Below, one piece after another: positions 15,306 to 24,294 of a stretch of 64,000 nt of DNA (positions are counted from its first letter, which is position 1; each line of letters begins with the position of its first letter). The notes beneath the pieces were generated by a model, which was given only the letters and a program-made list of their open reading frames with translations, was not told the origin of the DNA and did no database searches. The translations under genes and the position numbers were made by a program. The DNA is from Chryseobacterium scophthalmum (GTDB taxonomy: Bacteria > Bacteroidota > Bacteroidia > Flavobacteriales > Weeksellaceae). The stretch spans positions 1,178,001-1,242,000 of the forward strand of contig NZ_FSRQ01000001.1 of NCBI RefSeq assembly GCF_900143185.1, written 5' to 3'.

Positions 15306-18300
15306 CTATTCCATAATTACCACATTCGAACCTTTTGTATGTGAATTCATCTGCGGTGCATAATAGTTTTGAATCGTTGTAATTCCGTTTGAGAATTTCC
15401 CTGATGCATTGGCTACATAATCATATTCAAAAACATATTTTCCTTTCGGCATATACTGAATATAGAAATTGGTAGACGCATCTTTTGTTGATTGATAATA
15501 TCCCAAACTATTTTTCCATTGATAACCGGAAAGCACATTCAACGGTTCAAATCCTGCCGCTCGCATATCTTTGATGTGAATAAATTCCATGGCGCGGTCT
15601 GTATTTAAAATCATTCTTACCGTTACTTTATCTCCAACTTTCAACAGAGTTTCGGGAGAGATTTTCTGCAATTCTTCACCATTTACTGTTTTTACTTTTT
15701 TGTACAGTTCTTTTACAACAGAAATATAATTTTCGGAAGATTTTATTTTATCCAAATCTTCATAATATTGCCAGAATAAACCTCCCTGAACAATTCCTGC
15801 GCCTGGTTTTGTTACTGTAACTGTTGCAAGATTTTTATCTAAAACATCTGTTTTCACAGCAGATTTCACATAACCTGTCGCCTGAGTTTCCGGTTTCAGT
15901 TCTTTTCCGCCCCAAATGATTGTTGCTTTATCGCTTTCCGCAGAAGTCCAAGATTTTCCTGAATTTAAAATCGTAAAAATCACTTCTGAAGTTCCTCTTG
16001 AGCTTCCCCAAGAATTGACTTCTTTTTGGGTAATCAACCAGATTTTCATGTCTTCAATGAATTTTTGGTCGTTCGGTTTCAGTTTATTGAATGCTTCCAA
16101 AGCTCCTGCATGATTAACAACTTTCGAACTGAACCATCCCCAATCATCAAGATTTTGCTTCCAATAAACACCTTGAGTTTTAGAATCTACTGAAGTTTCT
16201 TTTAAGTAATTTAATAATTTATCAGAAACATCTTTTAAGCCATAATCGCTCATCAATAAAGCTGCACGATGCAGTCCGAAGAATGTAAAATCGGTAATTT
16301 TTATTGTTTTGGCTTTTTGTTTTACCAAAGATTTCAGCGTTGCCCCTTTTCCTTTTAAAGGATATTGTTTTTCCCAATAATTTCGGGTGTCTAGATAATC
16401 TAAAGTCCAGTTATTGATTACATTTTCTTTTTTAACATCAGTATATTTATTGATTTCATTGTCAACATAACCAATCAGTTTTGCCACCAATTCTTTCTGT
16501 TCGGAAGATTGATAATCTTTTACATTCTCTTTTAACCAAGTATTTATTTTCCCTAAATTTTTAAGAATATAAAGAGACGTTCCGTACGAACTCGGATACC
16601 CTTGATACCAAGAAAAACCACCATCCAAATTTTGAAGCTTTTTGAAATCGTCCCAATCCTGATTAATAGAATTTTTCATTGTACTAGCATCAAAAAGCAA
16701 TGCTAATTTTGCCATCTGTTCCTCTTCGTTCTTACTTTCCAAAACCCAAGGAGTTTCTTCAAGCAACAGCTGTTTCAGCTCCTGATTTTTTTCAAGATTT
16801 GAAGTTAATAAACCTTTGCTTTGATATTCTTCAAAAACTGTTTTCAGTTTCGGATTGGCTTTAAAAATTTCTGAAGCCAAAACATCGGCAAACCATTTAT
16901 TAAAGATTACATCTGCAGAACTATTCTGATCATTTTTCAGACTTGGAAGTGCAAACATAATTTCCCAAATCGGATTGGTCGTCAATTCTAAAGTATTCGA
17001 AACATTAGAAACCGTTGTTGAGTTTGTATTTTTAAGATTGTCTAAAACAAAAGTTTTCGTTTCGCCTTCTTTCACAAAAATCGGAACGGCATCGGTCACC
17101 AACATTCTGTTTGGTAAAACCGGAATTGCTTTTTGTTCACCATCGGAATATTGTCCGGCTTTTGCAACGACTTTTAAAATAATTGATGAAACGTTATTCG
17201 GTACTTTTATTTTCCATGTCAATGCAGAGTTTCCGTTTTCATTTACAGAAAAAGCCTGTTCCTTATTATATCCGGAAACTGCCGTCAAAGTACTCAACCC
17301 AAATTTCTCTGAAATATCTTTGTTGGTAAACGCGTCCAAAATCTGCAGTTGCGCAGAACCATTCAATTTTTTGCTTGTTAAGTTTGATAGTTTTGACTGA
17401 AGATTCAATTCATCCCCTTCTCTCAAAAATCTTGGGTAATTTGGCGTAATAGAAAACTCTTTTTGCGTCACCACTTCTTTTTCCAATGTTGTTGCTCTTG
17501 CGTTTTTTGTATGAGCCAGGAACATCAATTTCCATTTTGTAAGCGCTTCGGGAGACGTGAATTCGAAGTTAACATTTCCTTCTGCATCAGTTTTTAAATC
17601 AGGATAGAAGAATGCAGTTTCGTTTAAGTTTTGACGAACTGGGATTTCATTTAAATTTTCGTTATCTGAAATATCATAAGAATCTACAAATTGCTTTTTC
17701 TCCTGTTCTGTTAGTTTTCTTCCTGAATTTATAATATCTATTGCTTCATCATCAATTCTTAAAGATTCCAATTTCATTCTCGCCGTACTTGCTTTTGCGC
17801 CTGCAATCGGTGGCGGTGGTGGCGGAGAATATGCTGCTGCTTTTACTCCTTCCTGATTGACCACTCCTGTTGTGGTCTCCAATTGTCTGCTGTAATCTAC
17901 AAAGTAAATATTTCCATCAAACCAGTTAAACTGAGGAATTTCTACCACCTTATTATCAAAATACTCCATTCTGCTTTGAAAATATTTTTCTTCAAGACCG
18001 GTATTGATTGCATAAGAAGACGTAAATGAATAAGGTCTGTATAATTCTTGCCAGTTAAAAGTATTTACAGAAAACTGGTCCAAAGACATATCATACATAT
18101 TGGCTAAAACCTCAGCATTGATCTTTTCTTTGTCGTTACCTGAAATTTTTACAGTCCATTTTTCTTTAGAATTAGGTTCTATTTTATCTCTGAATGTTAC
18201 CGTTTCTATTTTCAATGGCTGCTCAGTATCTTTAATTTTCAAATCAACCGTTTCGGTCTGAATATCATTAAATGAAGCCAACTGAAACTGAATGTTTAAA

Positions 18301-21272
18301 CCCGTTACATTTTTATCATTTGGAATTTCAGTTTCATATTCAAGCACACCGTTTTTGAACTGATGAACTTCGGTAACTGTTTTTCCTAAACCATTTTGTA
18401 GGAAGACATTCACCAAAGCATTTGGAATTGATGAATACACATAACTTTTTGCTTTTTCCCCTCTCGAAACCTCATCTTTTGGTTCTAAAACCGTTAAAAA
18501 AGTTTTATGGGTTGGTTTTAAAGATTTTTTATCCCAAACACTGAAATTTTGAGTAGATTTTATTGTGTCTTTCCCTTCAATATTATACAATTCTAATTGG
18601 TAATCTCCAGCTTCCAGTTTTCCAAGGTCTAATTGAGTTGTCAGTTGTTGGTTGTCGGTTGATGGCTCTTGAATTTTTTTGATAAGAACTTTTTCAACTT
18701 TCCAGTTTTTTATTTCATCATTTTTATCATACAAATCATGTGGGAATTTACTGATAAACTCTTCTTTTGAAAATTTCGGCAGATTCTGAACTTCTGTTTT
18801 GAAATTGTCTCTGAAAATCCTATTCGGAGTTTCCAGTTTTGAAAGCTTTACCTTATAAGATTTTTTAAGATTTTGTTCGTTGTAATTTTTGGTTTCAACT
18901 TTTACGTTTAGGTTTTCATCCGCAAAAACATTATTAATATTGTCAGCTTTGATGTAATGAGAAACCGAAGCTACTTTTAAATTGGTATTCGCAGTTTGAG
19001 TTTCCCCATTGATATCAGTCGCAGAAGCGTTGATTTGGTAATTATCAATCTGAATCCCTTCTAGCTTTTCGTCTTTTTTAAGGTCTAATTTTATGGTAAA
19101 CTCTCCTTTTTCATTAGTTTTAACCTCTCCAAGAATCGAGTTTTCGTTATCATTATCATTTGGATACCAAGGGAAATATCTCCAACGAATGTTTTGTTTT
19201 TTAATTTCGTAGTTGACGTTGGTGTTACTCAAAGCCACTCCCGAAAACATCATTGCTTTACCTTTCAGTTCGATGGTTTGTCCGTATTTATATTCATCTT
19301 TTACAGGTTCAAAAATCACTTCAAATTTTGGACGTTTGTATTCTTCAACCTTTATATATCTGTAGCCACTCGTATTTCCATCAGTGATGATCCTAAAATT
19401 CCCGTTCAGTTTTCCTTTAGGCAAAATAAAACTTCCGTGATAAGAACCGAACTCATTAGTCGTAAAATTCTGTACCGAAACTTCCTGATTATTGGTATCT
19501 CTTAAAGTTATTTTCTGTTTTAAATTTGATGCAACAGATTCTATTTCATTGTCTATTTTGGTATTAATGACTTTAAAATATACAGTTTGTCCGGGTCTGT
19601 AAATTGCTCTGTCCGTAAAGATCTGAGCTTTTGTACGGGTTTGTTTATTCGGATTGTATATTTCCCGACTATTATTACCATACATTTGCATCAGCTGAAA
19701 GTCATTGGTTTTCGGCTGTTGAATCAAAATCGCTCTGTAATAATCTTTACTATTCGTCATCGGAAATTTGAAAACTCCCTTTTCATCTGTTTTACCGACA
19801 ACTTTATTTAAAGCTTTACCTTCTACAAACTCATAAAATGTAAGATTTTCATTATTGATTGGCTTCCCATTTTCAGAACTGATTAATTTCAATTCATTAG
19901 AAAGTTTATTGCTTTCGTTGATATTCTGATAAATAATTTTATGATTTGAAACTAAAAAATAAAAGTTATGATTATTACCTTCTTCTGGTTTTGAACCAGA
20001 AACTTTATATTCGGCAACATAAATTCCGGAAGGAAGTGCCTTCATTTCAACAGAAGTTTTGTGAAGCTGATAATCCTGAGGATCATTTAACTGAAAAACT
20101 TCTTTTCTTACCAACGATTTTTTTATTTTTGAGTAAGCATTATCGTAAGGGCTTCTCGCAAATTGCATCAACGGTAAAAAGTTATCTTTTACTTCATAAA
20201 TATTTATAGAAAATTCTTTCACATTCTTAAACTCTGCAACCAAATGAATTGGCAGATTCGGCTGAGTTTGTTCTTCATATTTGAAGCTTAAGAAAGGATT
20301 AATAATCTGATTTTCCTTATTTTTAATATTTTCAATAAAAGAAGATTTCGGATATTGATTTTTGATAGAATTGACAAGCTGAAGCGCTTCTTTTTCTTTT
20401 TTCCCTTTAATTAATTCATCTATTATTTCTTCAGTAATAAGCATTTTGTAATCACCTTCAATATTCATTTTAATTAAATTCTGAAGCTGTACTAATTTAT
20501 CTTTACAAGAATTAAAAATACAATTCTCAGAAAGTTTCTGATGCATGAAATAAAGCTTAGAATTGCCTGTACTTTTAGCAATTAATTCATCAAAAATTGT
20601 ATTGATCAAAACTCTGTTTTCCGCCAGTTCGTTCTTTGTAAACAATTCATTATTAGATAAGAAATTGACCTTTTTCAAAGAATACCAATCCTGCAAAGTA
20701 GGGAAATAAGCAATATAATCTGTATTTGAAAAAATATCCTTGTATTTTATCAAAGATATTTTATTCATCACCTGATTTTCTGAGTCAAGCTCCTTAAAAT
20801 TTTGGATTAAATAATTTTTAAAATCAAGTTTGCTCCATGTTTCAATTTCTGAAACATCCTGAGAATTCATATTGGTTCTGCCATTGATTTCCCAAGAATG
20901 CTCATTGTAATAATCAAACGTAAAACCCGATAACAAAACCTTGTACACTAAAAGATCATCACCTTTCAGGTTCTTTTCTGTAGTTTTTAGTTTAGCAAAA
21001 AACTTTGATACTGAATCATTTTTCTCGTCGTCATTGGTTCTATTTACAATGCTGAATTCTGCTTTCAGAGAGCGAATCAACTGTAAGGCATTATTTTCTT
21101 TCATAGCTTGTTTTTGAATTTCCAAAACAACCGGAAGATTTGATTTGTAAGCTCCCTTTTCATAATTTGTTTGTATTTTTTTCCATTGTGTATCGTAATA
21201 CTTCTGACTGAAAGCATTAGAGAAACACGATAAAAACAGGATAAGGAACAAAACCTTGGAAAATCTTTGCAT
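15306..21272 (-). CDS. Alpha-2-macroglobulin family protein lacking the thioester cysteine
   Basis: 1988 residues with a signal peptide (AFSQ cleavage; a weaker lipobox reading at Cys 16 is possible). An N-terminal helical region, then macroglobulin domains with the diagnostic TDRAIYRPGQTVYFK near 560, a proline run SPPPPPPIAG near 1150, TAFFYPDLKTDAEGNVNFEFTSPE (split motif) near 1220, and an alpha/alpha toroid with DGGFSWYQGYPSSYGT. The toroid should open with a C-x-E-Q thioester; here the site reads LPSLKNDQNSSADVIFNKW (about 1440-1455). The mature protein has only two Cys, 251 and 256, both near the N-terminus. A covalent protease trap is therefore excluded; non-covalent trapping or another envelope role remains. 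Ecotin follows in the same operon. Confidence 0.93.
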   Translation of the reverse strand: MQRFSKVLFLILFLSCFSNAFSQKYYDTQWKKIQTNYEKGAYKSNLPVVLEIQKQAMKENNALQLIRSLKAEFSIVNRTNDDEKNDSVSKFFAKLKTTEKNLKGDDLLVYKVLLSGFTFDYYNEHSWEINGRTNMNSQDVSEIETWSKLDFKNYLIQNFKELDSENQVMNKISLIKYKDIFSNTDYIAYFPTLQDWYSLKKVNFLSNNELFTKNELAENRVLINTIFDELIAKSTGNSKLYFMHQKLSENCIFNSCKDKLVQLQNLIKMNIEGDYKMLITEEIIDELIKGKKEKEALQLVNSIKNQYPKSSFIENIKNKENQIINPFLSFKYEEQTQPNLPIHLVAEFKNVKEFSINIYEVKDNFLPLMQFARSPYDNAYSKIKKSLVRKEVFQLNDPQDYQLHKTSVEMKALPSGIYVAEYKVSGSKPEEGNNHNFYFLVSNHKIIYQNINESNKLSNELKLISSENGKPINNENLTFYEFVEGKALNKVVGKTDEKGVFKFPMTNSKDYYRAILIQQPKTNDFQLMQMYGNNSREIYNPNKQTRTKAQIFTDRAIYRPGQTVYFKVINTKIDNEIESVASNLKQKITLRDTNNQEVSVQNFTTNEFGSYHGSFILPKGKLNGNFRIITDGNTSGYRYIKVEEYKRPKFEVIFEPVKDEYKYGQTIELKGKAMMFSGVALSNTNVNYEIKKQNIRWRYFPWYPNDNDNENSILGEVKTNEKGEFTIKLDLKKDEKLEGIQIDNYQINASATDINGETQTANTNLKVASVSHYIKADNINNVFADENLNVKVETKNYNEQNLKKSYKVKLSKLETPNRIFRDNFKTEVQNLPKFSKEEFISKFPHDLYDKNDEIKNWKVEKVLIKKIQEPSTDNQQLTTQLDLGKLEAGDYQLELYNIEGKDTIKSTQNFSVWDKKSLKPTHKTFLTVLEPKDEVSRGEKAKSYVYSSIPNALVNVFLQNGLGKTVTEVHQFKNGVLEYETEIPNDKNVTGLNIQFQLASFNDIQTETVDLKIKDTEQPLKIETVTFRDKIEPNSKEKWTVKISGNDKEKINAEVLANMYDMSLDQFSVNTFNWQELYRPYSFTSSYAINTGLEEKYFQSRMEYFDNKVVEIPQFNWFDGNIYFVDYSRQLETTTGVVNQEGVKAAAYSPPPPPPIAGAKASTARMKLESLRIDDEAIDIINSGRKLTEQEKKQFVDSYDISDNENLNEIPVRQNLNETAFFYPDLKTDAEGNVNFEFTSPEALTKWKLMFLAHTKNARATTLEKEVVTQKEFSITPNYPRFLREGDELNLQSKLSNLTSKKLNGSAQLQILDAFTNKDISEKFGLSTLTAVSGYNKEQAFSVNENGNSALTWKIKVPNNVSSIILKVVAKAGQYSDGEQKAIPVLPNRMLVTDAVPIFVKEGETKTFVLDNLKNTNSTTVSNVSNTLELTTNPIWEIMFALPSLKNDQNSSADVIFNKWFADVLASEIFKANPKLKTVFEEYQSKGLLTSNLEKNQELKQLLLEETPWVLESKNEEEQMAKLALLFDASTMKNSINQDWDDFKKLQNLDGGFSWYQGYPSSYGTSLYILKNLGKINTWLKENVKDYQSSEQKELVAKLIGYVDNEINKYTDVKKENVINNWTLDYLDTRNYWEKQYPLKGKGATLKSLVKQKAKTIKITDFTFFGLHRAALLMSDYGLKDVSDKLLNYLKETSVDSKTQGVYWKQNLDDWGWFSSKVVNHAGALEAFNKLKPNDQKFIEDMKIWLITQKEVNSWGSSRGTSEVIFTILNSGKSWTSAESDKATIIWGGKELKPETQATGYVKSAVKTDVLDKNLATVTVTKPGAGIVQGGLFWQYYEDLDKIKSSENYISVVKELYKKVKTVNGEELQKISPETLLKVGDKVTVRMILNTDRAMEFIHIKDMRAAGFEPLNVLSGYQWKNSLGYYQSTKDASTNFYIQYMPKGKYVFEYDYVANASGKFSNGITTIQNYYAPQMNSHTKGSNVVIME

Positions 21273-21286
21273 AAGTGTTATTTTTG
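21256..21286 (+). promoter_or_regulatory. Promoter for the UbiA-like gene, implying a leaderless or near-leaderless mRNA
   Basis: TTG (21256-21258), 20 nt, TATTTTTG (21279-21286), matching TTG-N20-TAnnTTTG. The ATG is only 4 bp past the -7 element, so transcription would start at about the start codon. It overlaps the start of the divergent macroglobulin gene. Confidence 0.5.
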
Positions 21287-21290
21287 ATAA

Positions 21291-22055
21291 ATGAATTGCT
21301 TAAAAGTACTGAAAAAATCTGTCATCGACAGCCAACTTTATGTCTCCTTAATGGGAACAGTTTTCGCAGTATTTTTCATGATGGAGCAAAACACATTCCG
21401 TTTCCCTTCAGTTCTTTTGATATTCATCACCTATTTCAGCGGATATCTGTACACGAAATACCAAAAAACAAAATATTTTTATAAAATCTTATTATTAAAT
21501 TTCGTCACAGGAATTATTTCGGCGGCTTTAATTATTTTTAATCATAATGAAATACGTTTGGTAAAATGGTTTGTGATTGTGGTTTTAGGATTATTATACA
21601 ACAGTTTTTTTCTTGAAACTTACATCCGGAAAATTCCTTTACTCAAAGTATTTTATGTAGGTTTAGTTTGGGCATTGGTCAATTGTTGGCTTACTTTACC
21701 TGCGTTTAATTTTCCTATATTTTTTATCAGTTTCTTTTTTGTGACCGCACTCGTTTTGCCATTCGATATTCGTGATATGAAAAGTGATACAGTTCAGACA
21801 TTTCCAAAGTTAATTGGTGTTCAAAACACAAAATACCTTGCCTATATTTTTATTTTTATTGCTTGCATTTTAGCTATTTTTTATTTGAAAATTCAATTTG
21901 CTGTAAGCTTTTTTTTAGCCTCGGTATTTACTTATATTCTGGTTTATTTTTCGGAGAATTCTAATAGAGATTCGTATTTTTCTTTTTGGGTTGAGACTTG
22001 TTCCGGCTTACCTTTTTTGTTTTTAATTCTGTTGGAAAAGTTTTATCTTTACTAA
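21291..22055 (+). CDS. UbiA-like multispanning membrane protein
   Basis: 254 residues with about eight hydrophobic helices. LPFDIRDMKSDTVQTFPKLI (about 155-174) is the second Asp-rich motif of UbiA prenyltransferases, followed by the usual GVQNTKYLA. The first motif (NDxxDxxxD) is absent: the matching loop after the second helix reads YTKYQKTKYFY. UbiA enzymes join prenyl chains to aromatic rings with Mg2+ held by both motifs, so this may be inactive for that chemistry or belong to an untested subgroup. It is divergent from the macroglobulin gene (18 bp) and 12 bp before the antitoxin. Confidence 0.7.
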   Translation: MNCLKVLKKSVIDSQLYVSLMGTVFAVFFMMEQNTFRFPSVLLIFITYFSGYLYTKYQKTKYFYKILLLNFVTGIISAALIIFNHNEIRLVKWFVIVVLGLLYNSFFLETYIRKIPLLKVFYVGLVWALVNCWLTLPAFNFPIFFISFFFVTALVLPFDIRDMKSDTVQTFPKLIGVQNTKYLAYIFIFIACILAIFYLKIQFAVSFFLASVFTYILVYFSENSNRDSYFSFWVETCSGLPFLFLILLEKFYLY

Positions 22056-22067
22056 AAATTTGCAGTA

Positions 22068-22385
22068 ATGGAATCTTTTGAAAGTATTCAGAATAAATTA
22101 ATCAGAGCTATCAGCGAAAGTTCTGACCGAGAAAAGATCTTCAGTCTGTGGGAGTTTTGGAATGGCAAGAATTCTAATTTATCAGTTGCTGAACCTCATT
22201 CTTTTTACAACTCTGAAAAGCCGATGACAGATGAAGAAGTTGAGGAATATTTCAAGGAAGAAGAAATCATTTTACCTGATTATGTAATGAAAATGATTGA
22301 ACGTGGAATGGATGATGTAAAAAACGGACGTGTTATTGACAATGAAGAAGTAGAAAAATATTTTGAAGAATGGCTAAAAGATTAA
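22068..22385 (+). CDS. Putative type II antitoxin
   Basis: 105 residues, strongly acidic at the C-terminus. The last part, NGRVIDNEEVEKYFEEWLKD, has the shape of ParD/RelB-type toxin-binding tails. The related EEVEEYFKEEE occurs near residue 57, so the tail may be partly duplicated. No clear DNA-binding domain can be seen in the N-terminus (SIQNKLIRAISESSDREKIF). Identification rests mainly on the 16-bp overlap with the toxin gene downstream. Confidence 0.65.
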   Translation: MESFESIQNKLIRAISESSDREKIFSLWEFWNGKNSNLSVAEPHSFYNSEKPMTDEEVEEYFKEEEIILPDYVMKMIERGMDDVKNGRVIDNEEVEKYFEEWLKD

Positions 22386-22675
22386 AATGGACAGAGTTTT
22401 CAAAAAGCCAACGAAAAGATATTTTAGAATTTTGGAACAATAGAAACAAATCACAAGAATATTCAAGAAAATTGAATAAGCTTTTTGATAAAATAGCATT
22501 AATGATTTTGGAATATCCTGAAATCGGAGTAAAAATAAATGGCTCAGAATGTCGTGGAAGATTGATTAAAGATTATTATATCATTTATATAAACTTCGAA
22601 AAAAGTATTGAAATCTTAAGTATTTTTGATACTCGACAAAATCCTGAAAAACTTGAAAGCATTTTAGGATTATGA
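22370..22675 (+). CDS. RelE/ParE family toxin
   Basis: 101 residues of the RelE/ParE fold: WTEFSKSQRKDILEFWNNRN (helix pair), KIALMILEYPEIGVKI, the central strand CRGRLIKDYYIIYINFEKS and the end ILSIFDTRQNPEKL. The FDTRQNPEKL ending is typical of ParE-like members. Such toxins inhibit gyrase or cleave mRNA on the ribosome; which applies cannot be told. The gene overlaps the antitoxin by 16 bp at its start, and its stop overlaps the recF start as ATGA, so recF probably shares the transcript. Confidence 0.85.
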   Translation: MAKRLKWTEFSKSQRKDILEFWNNRNKSQEYSRKLNKLFDKIALMILEYPEIGVKINGSECRGRLIKDYYIIYINFEKSIEILSIFDTRQNPEKLESILGL

Positions 22676-23775
22676 TCATCAATAAACTCACCCTTTACAA
22701 TTTTAAAAATCATTCTAAAAAAAAGTTTGAATTTTCCCCGCAAATCAACTGCTTTGTAGGAAATAACGGTGTTGGGAAAACCAATATTCTCGATGCTCTG
22801 CATTATCTTTCTGTAGGAAAAAGTTTTTTAGGAAATACCGATACCAATAACATCAAAAAAGATGAAGATTTTTTCACCCTCGATGCTGAAATTCAGAATG
22901 AAGAGAGTGAAGATACTATAAAAATATCTCAGCCGAGAGAAGCAAAAAAAGTTATTAAAAAGAATGATAAAAGTTATGATAGGATCGCCGATCATATTGG
23001 TTATTTACCAAGTGTGATGATTTCTCCCTACGATTCAAACCTTATTTCTGATTCTGGCGAAAGTCGCAGGAAATTTTTAGATTCTATGATTTCTCAGACC
23101 GATTCTGGATATCTTTATGATTTGATTCAGTATCAGAAAATCGTTCAGCAGCGAAATGCTTTATTGAAATATTTTGCAAAAAACAGGGTTTGGGATAAAG
23201 ATTCATTGGAGATTTATGATGATCCGATCACAAAATCCGGCACTAAAATCTTTGAAAAAAGAAGAGAATTTGTTGCAAAACTGAACCCTATCGTTCAGAA
23301 TTTCTATCAGATTATTTCAGGAGGAAAAGAAAGCGTCTCTGTTATTTATGAATCTCATTTATTGGAAGGCTTCGACTCCGCTCAGCCTGACAGAAAATTT
23401 CGTGACCTTTTAATTGAAAGTTTAGAAAGAGACAGAATGCTTACTTACACTTCAAAAGGAATTCACAAAGACGATTTGCTTTTTGAAATGGATTCTGTTT
23501 TGATAAAAAAAATAGGTTCACAAGGACAGCAGAAATCGTTTTTAATTTCATTAAAACTAGCTCAAATGAGTCTGATAAAAGAATTAACGAATAAAACACC
23601 GATTCTTTTACTTGATGATATTTTTGACAAGCTTGATGATACGCGCGTTGCTCAGTTGATAAAATTGGTCAATCAGGAAAATTTCGGACAAATTTTCATT
23701 ACAGATACGCACAGAGAACGAACTGAAAGCGTTGTGAAGAAGATTAATGAGGAAAGCATCATATTTGAAGTGTGA
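22672..23775 (+). CDS. recF: DNA replication/repair protein RecF
   Basis: 367 residues, the usual RecF length. Walker A GNNGVGKT is at residues 30-37, the ABC-type signature GSQGQQKSFLISLKLAQ near 283, and Walker B ILLLDDIFDKLDD near 312, followed by FITDTHRER. RecF helps load RecA at single-strand gaps next to duplex DNA. Its ATG overlaps the toxin stop codon (ATGA), and I see no separate promoter, so translation is probably coupled to the toxin-antitoxin genes. DUF721 (DciA-like), a usual partner, lies downstream but is separated by the four-helix-bundle insertion. Confidence 0.96.
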   Translation: MIINKLTLYNFKNHSKKKFEFSPQINCFVGNNGVGKTNILDALHYLSVGKSFLGNTDTNNIKKDEDFFTLDAEIQNEESEDTIKISQPREAKKVIKKNDKSYDRIADHIGYLPSVMISPYDSNLISDSGESRRKFLDSMISQTDSGYLYDLIQYQKIVQQRNALLKYFAKNRVWDKDSLEIYDDPITKSGTKIFEKRREFVAKLNPIVQNFYQIISGGKESVSVIYESHLLEGFDSAQPDRKFRDLLIESLERDRMLTYTSKGIHKDDLLFEMDSVLIKKIGSQGQQKSFLISLKLAQMSLIKELTNKTPILLLDDIFDKLDDTRVAQLIKLVNQENFGQIFITDTHRERTESVVKKINEESIIFEV

Positions 23776-23787
23776 TACGAGATACGA

Positions 23788-23807
23788 GTTTCGAAATTCG
23801 AGGTTTT
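23788..23807. repeat. Left inverted repeat flanking the four-helix-bundle gene
   Basis: GTTTCG (23788-23793) followed by ATTCGAGGTTTT (23796-23807). The complement of 24256-24283 reads GTTTCGTG, then GATTCGAGGTTTT. The inner 11 bp TTCGAGGTTTT are perfectly inverted. Confidence 0.6.
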
Positions 23808-23863
23808 AGAGATTCGAAATTACAGTTTGGTAAATCGTATTTTAATTAAAAAAAACACAAATA

Positions 23864-24238
23864 ATGAGTTACAGAAATTTAGACATTTACAAAATGGCTT
23901 TTGATTTATTTACAAAAACTCACAAAGCTTCTTTTCTTCTTCCCAAATATGAACTGTATGAATTAGGAAGCCAGTTAAGAAGATCGTCCGATTCTGTAAT
24001 TACTAATATTGTTGAAGGTTATGGTTGTTCTGTTTATAAAAATGAATATTATAGATTTTTAGTCTTTAGCCACACAAGTAATGATGAAACAATAAATCAT
24101 CTTGAGAAAATTATAATTCTATATCCTGAATTTTCAGCAGAATTTGAAGCTTTAAAACAGCAATACGATTTGCTAGGTGGGAAAATTAATATTTATAAAA
24201 AATGGGTAAAAGAAAATTGGAATGAAAGTAAATCTTAA
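23864..24238 (+). CDS. Four-helix-bundle (S23/IVP-like) protein
   Basis: 124 residues. NLDIYKMAFDLFTKTHKAS, QLRRSSDSVITNIVEGYG, YRFLVFSHTSNDETINHLEK and the C-terminal helix are the four helices of the S23 family, a group found as intervening sequences in 23S rRNA genes, near diversity-generating retroelements, and most often as isolated genes. No reverse transcriptase, template repeat or rRNA is nearby. The gene sits inside a 0.5-kb segment bounded by inverted repeats, between recF and DUF721, and looks like a mobile cassette (inference). The function is unknown. Confidence 0.85.
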   Translation: MSYRNLDIYKMAFDLFTKTHKASFLLPKYELYELGSQLRRSSDSVITNIVEGYGCSVYKNEYYRFLVFSHTSNDETINHLEKIIILYPEFSAEFEALKQQYDLLGGKINIYKKWVKENWNESKS

Positions 24239-24255
24239 AACTTATAATCAGTTTA

Positions 24256-24283
24256 AAAACCTCGAATCGACGAATCACGAAAC
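24256..24283. repeat. Right inverted repeat flanking the four-helix-bundle gene
   Basis: AAAACCTCGAATC (24256-24268) then CGAAAC (24278-24283), the inverted partner of 23788-23807 with 9 extra nt between the two blocks. DUF721 starts 12 bp later. Confidence 0.6.
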
Positions 24284-24294
24284 CCGCATCTCCT

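Noticed and set aside
18950..20210. Several plus-strand frames of 70-100 codons opposite the macroglobulin gene
   Set aside because: They are antisense shadows of a continuous 1988-codon gene with clear domain structure.
23864..24238. Four-helix-bundle gene as avd of a diversity-generating retroelement
   Set aside because: No reverse transcriptase, template repeat or variable repeat in the neighbourhood.
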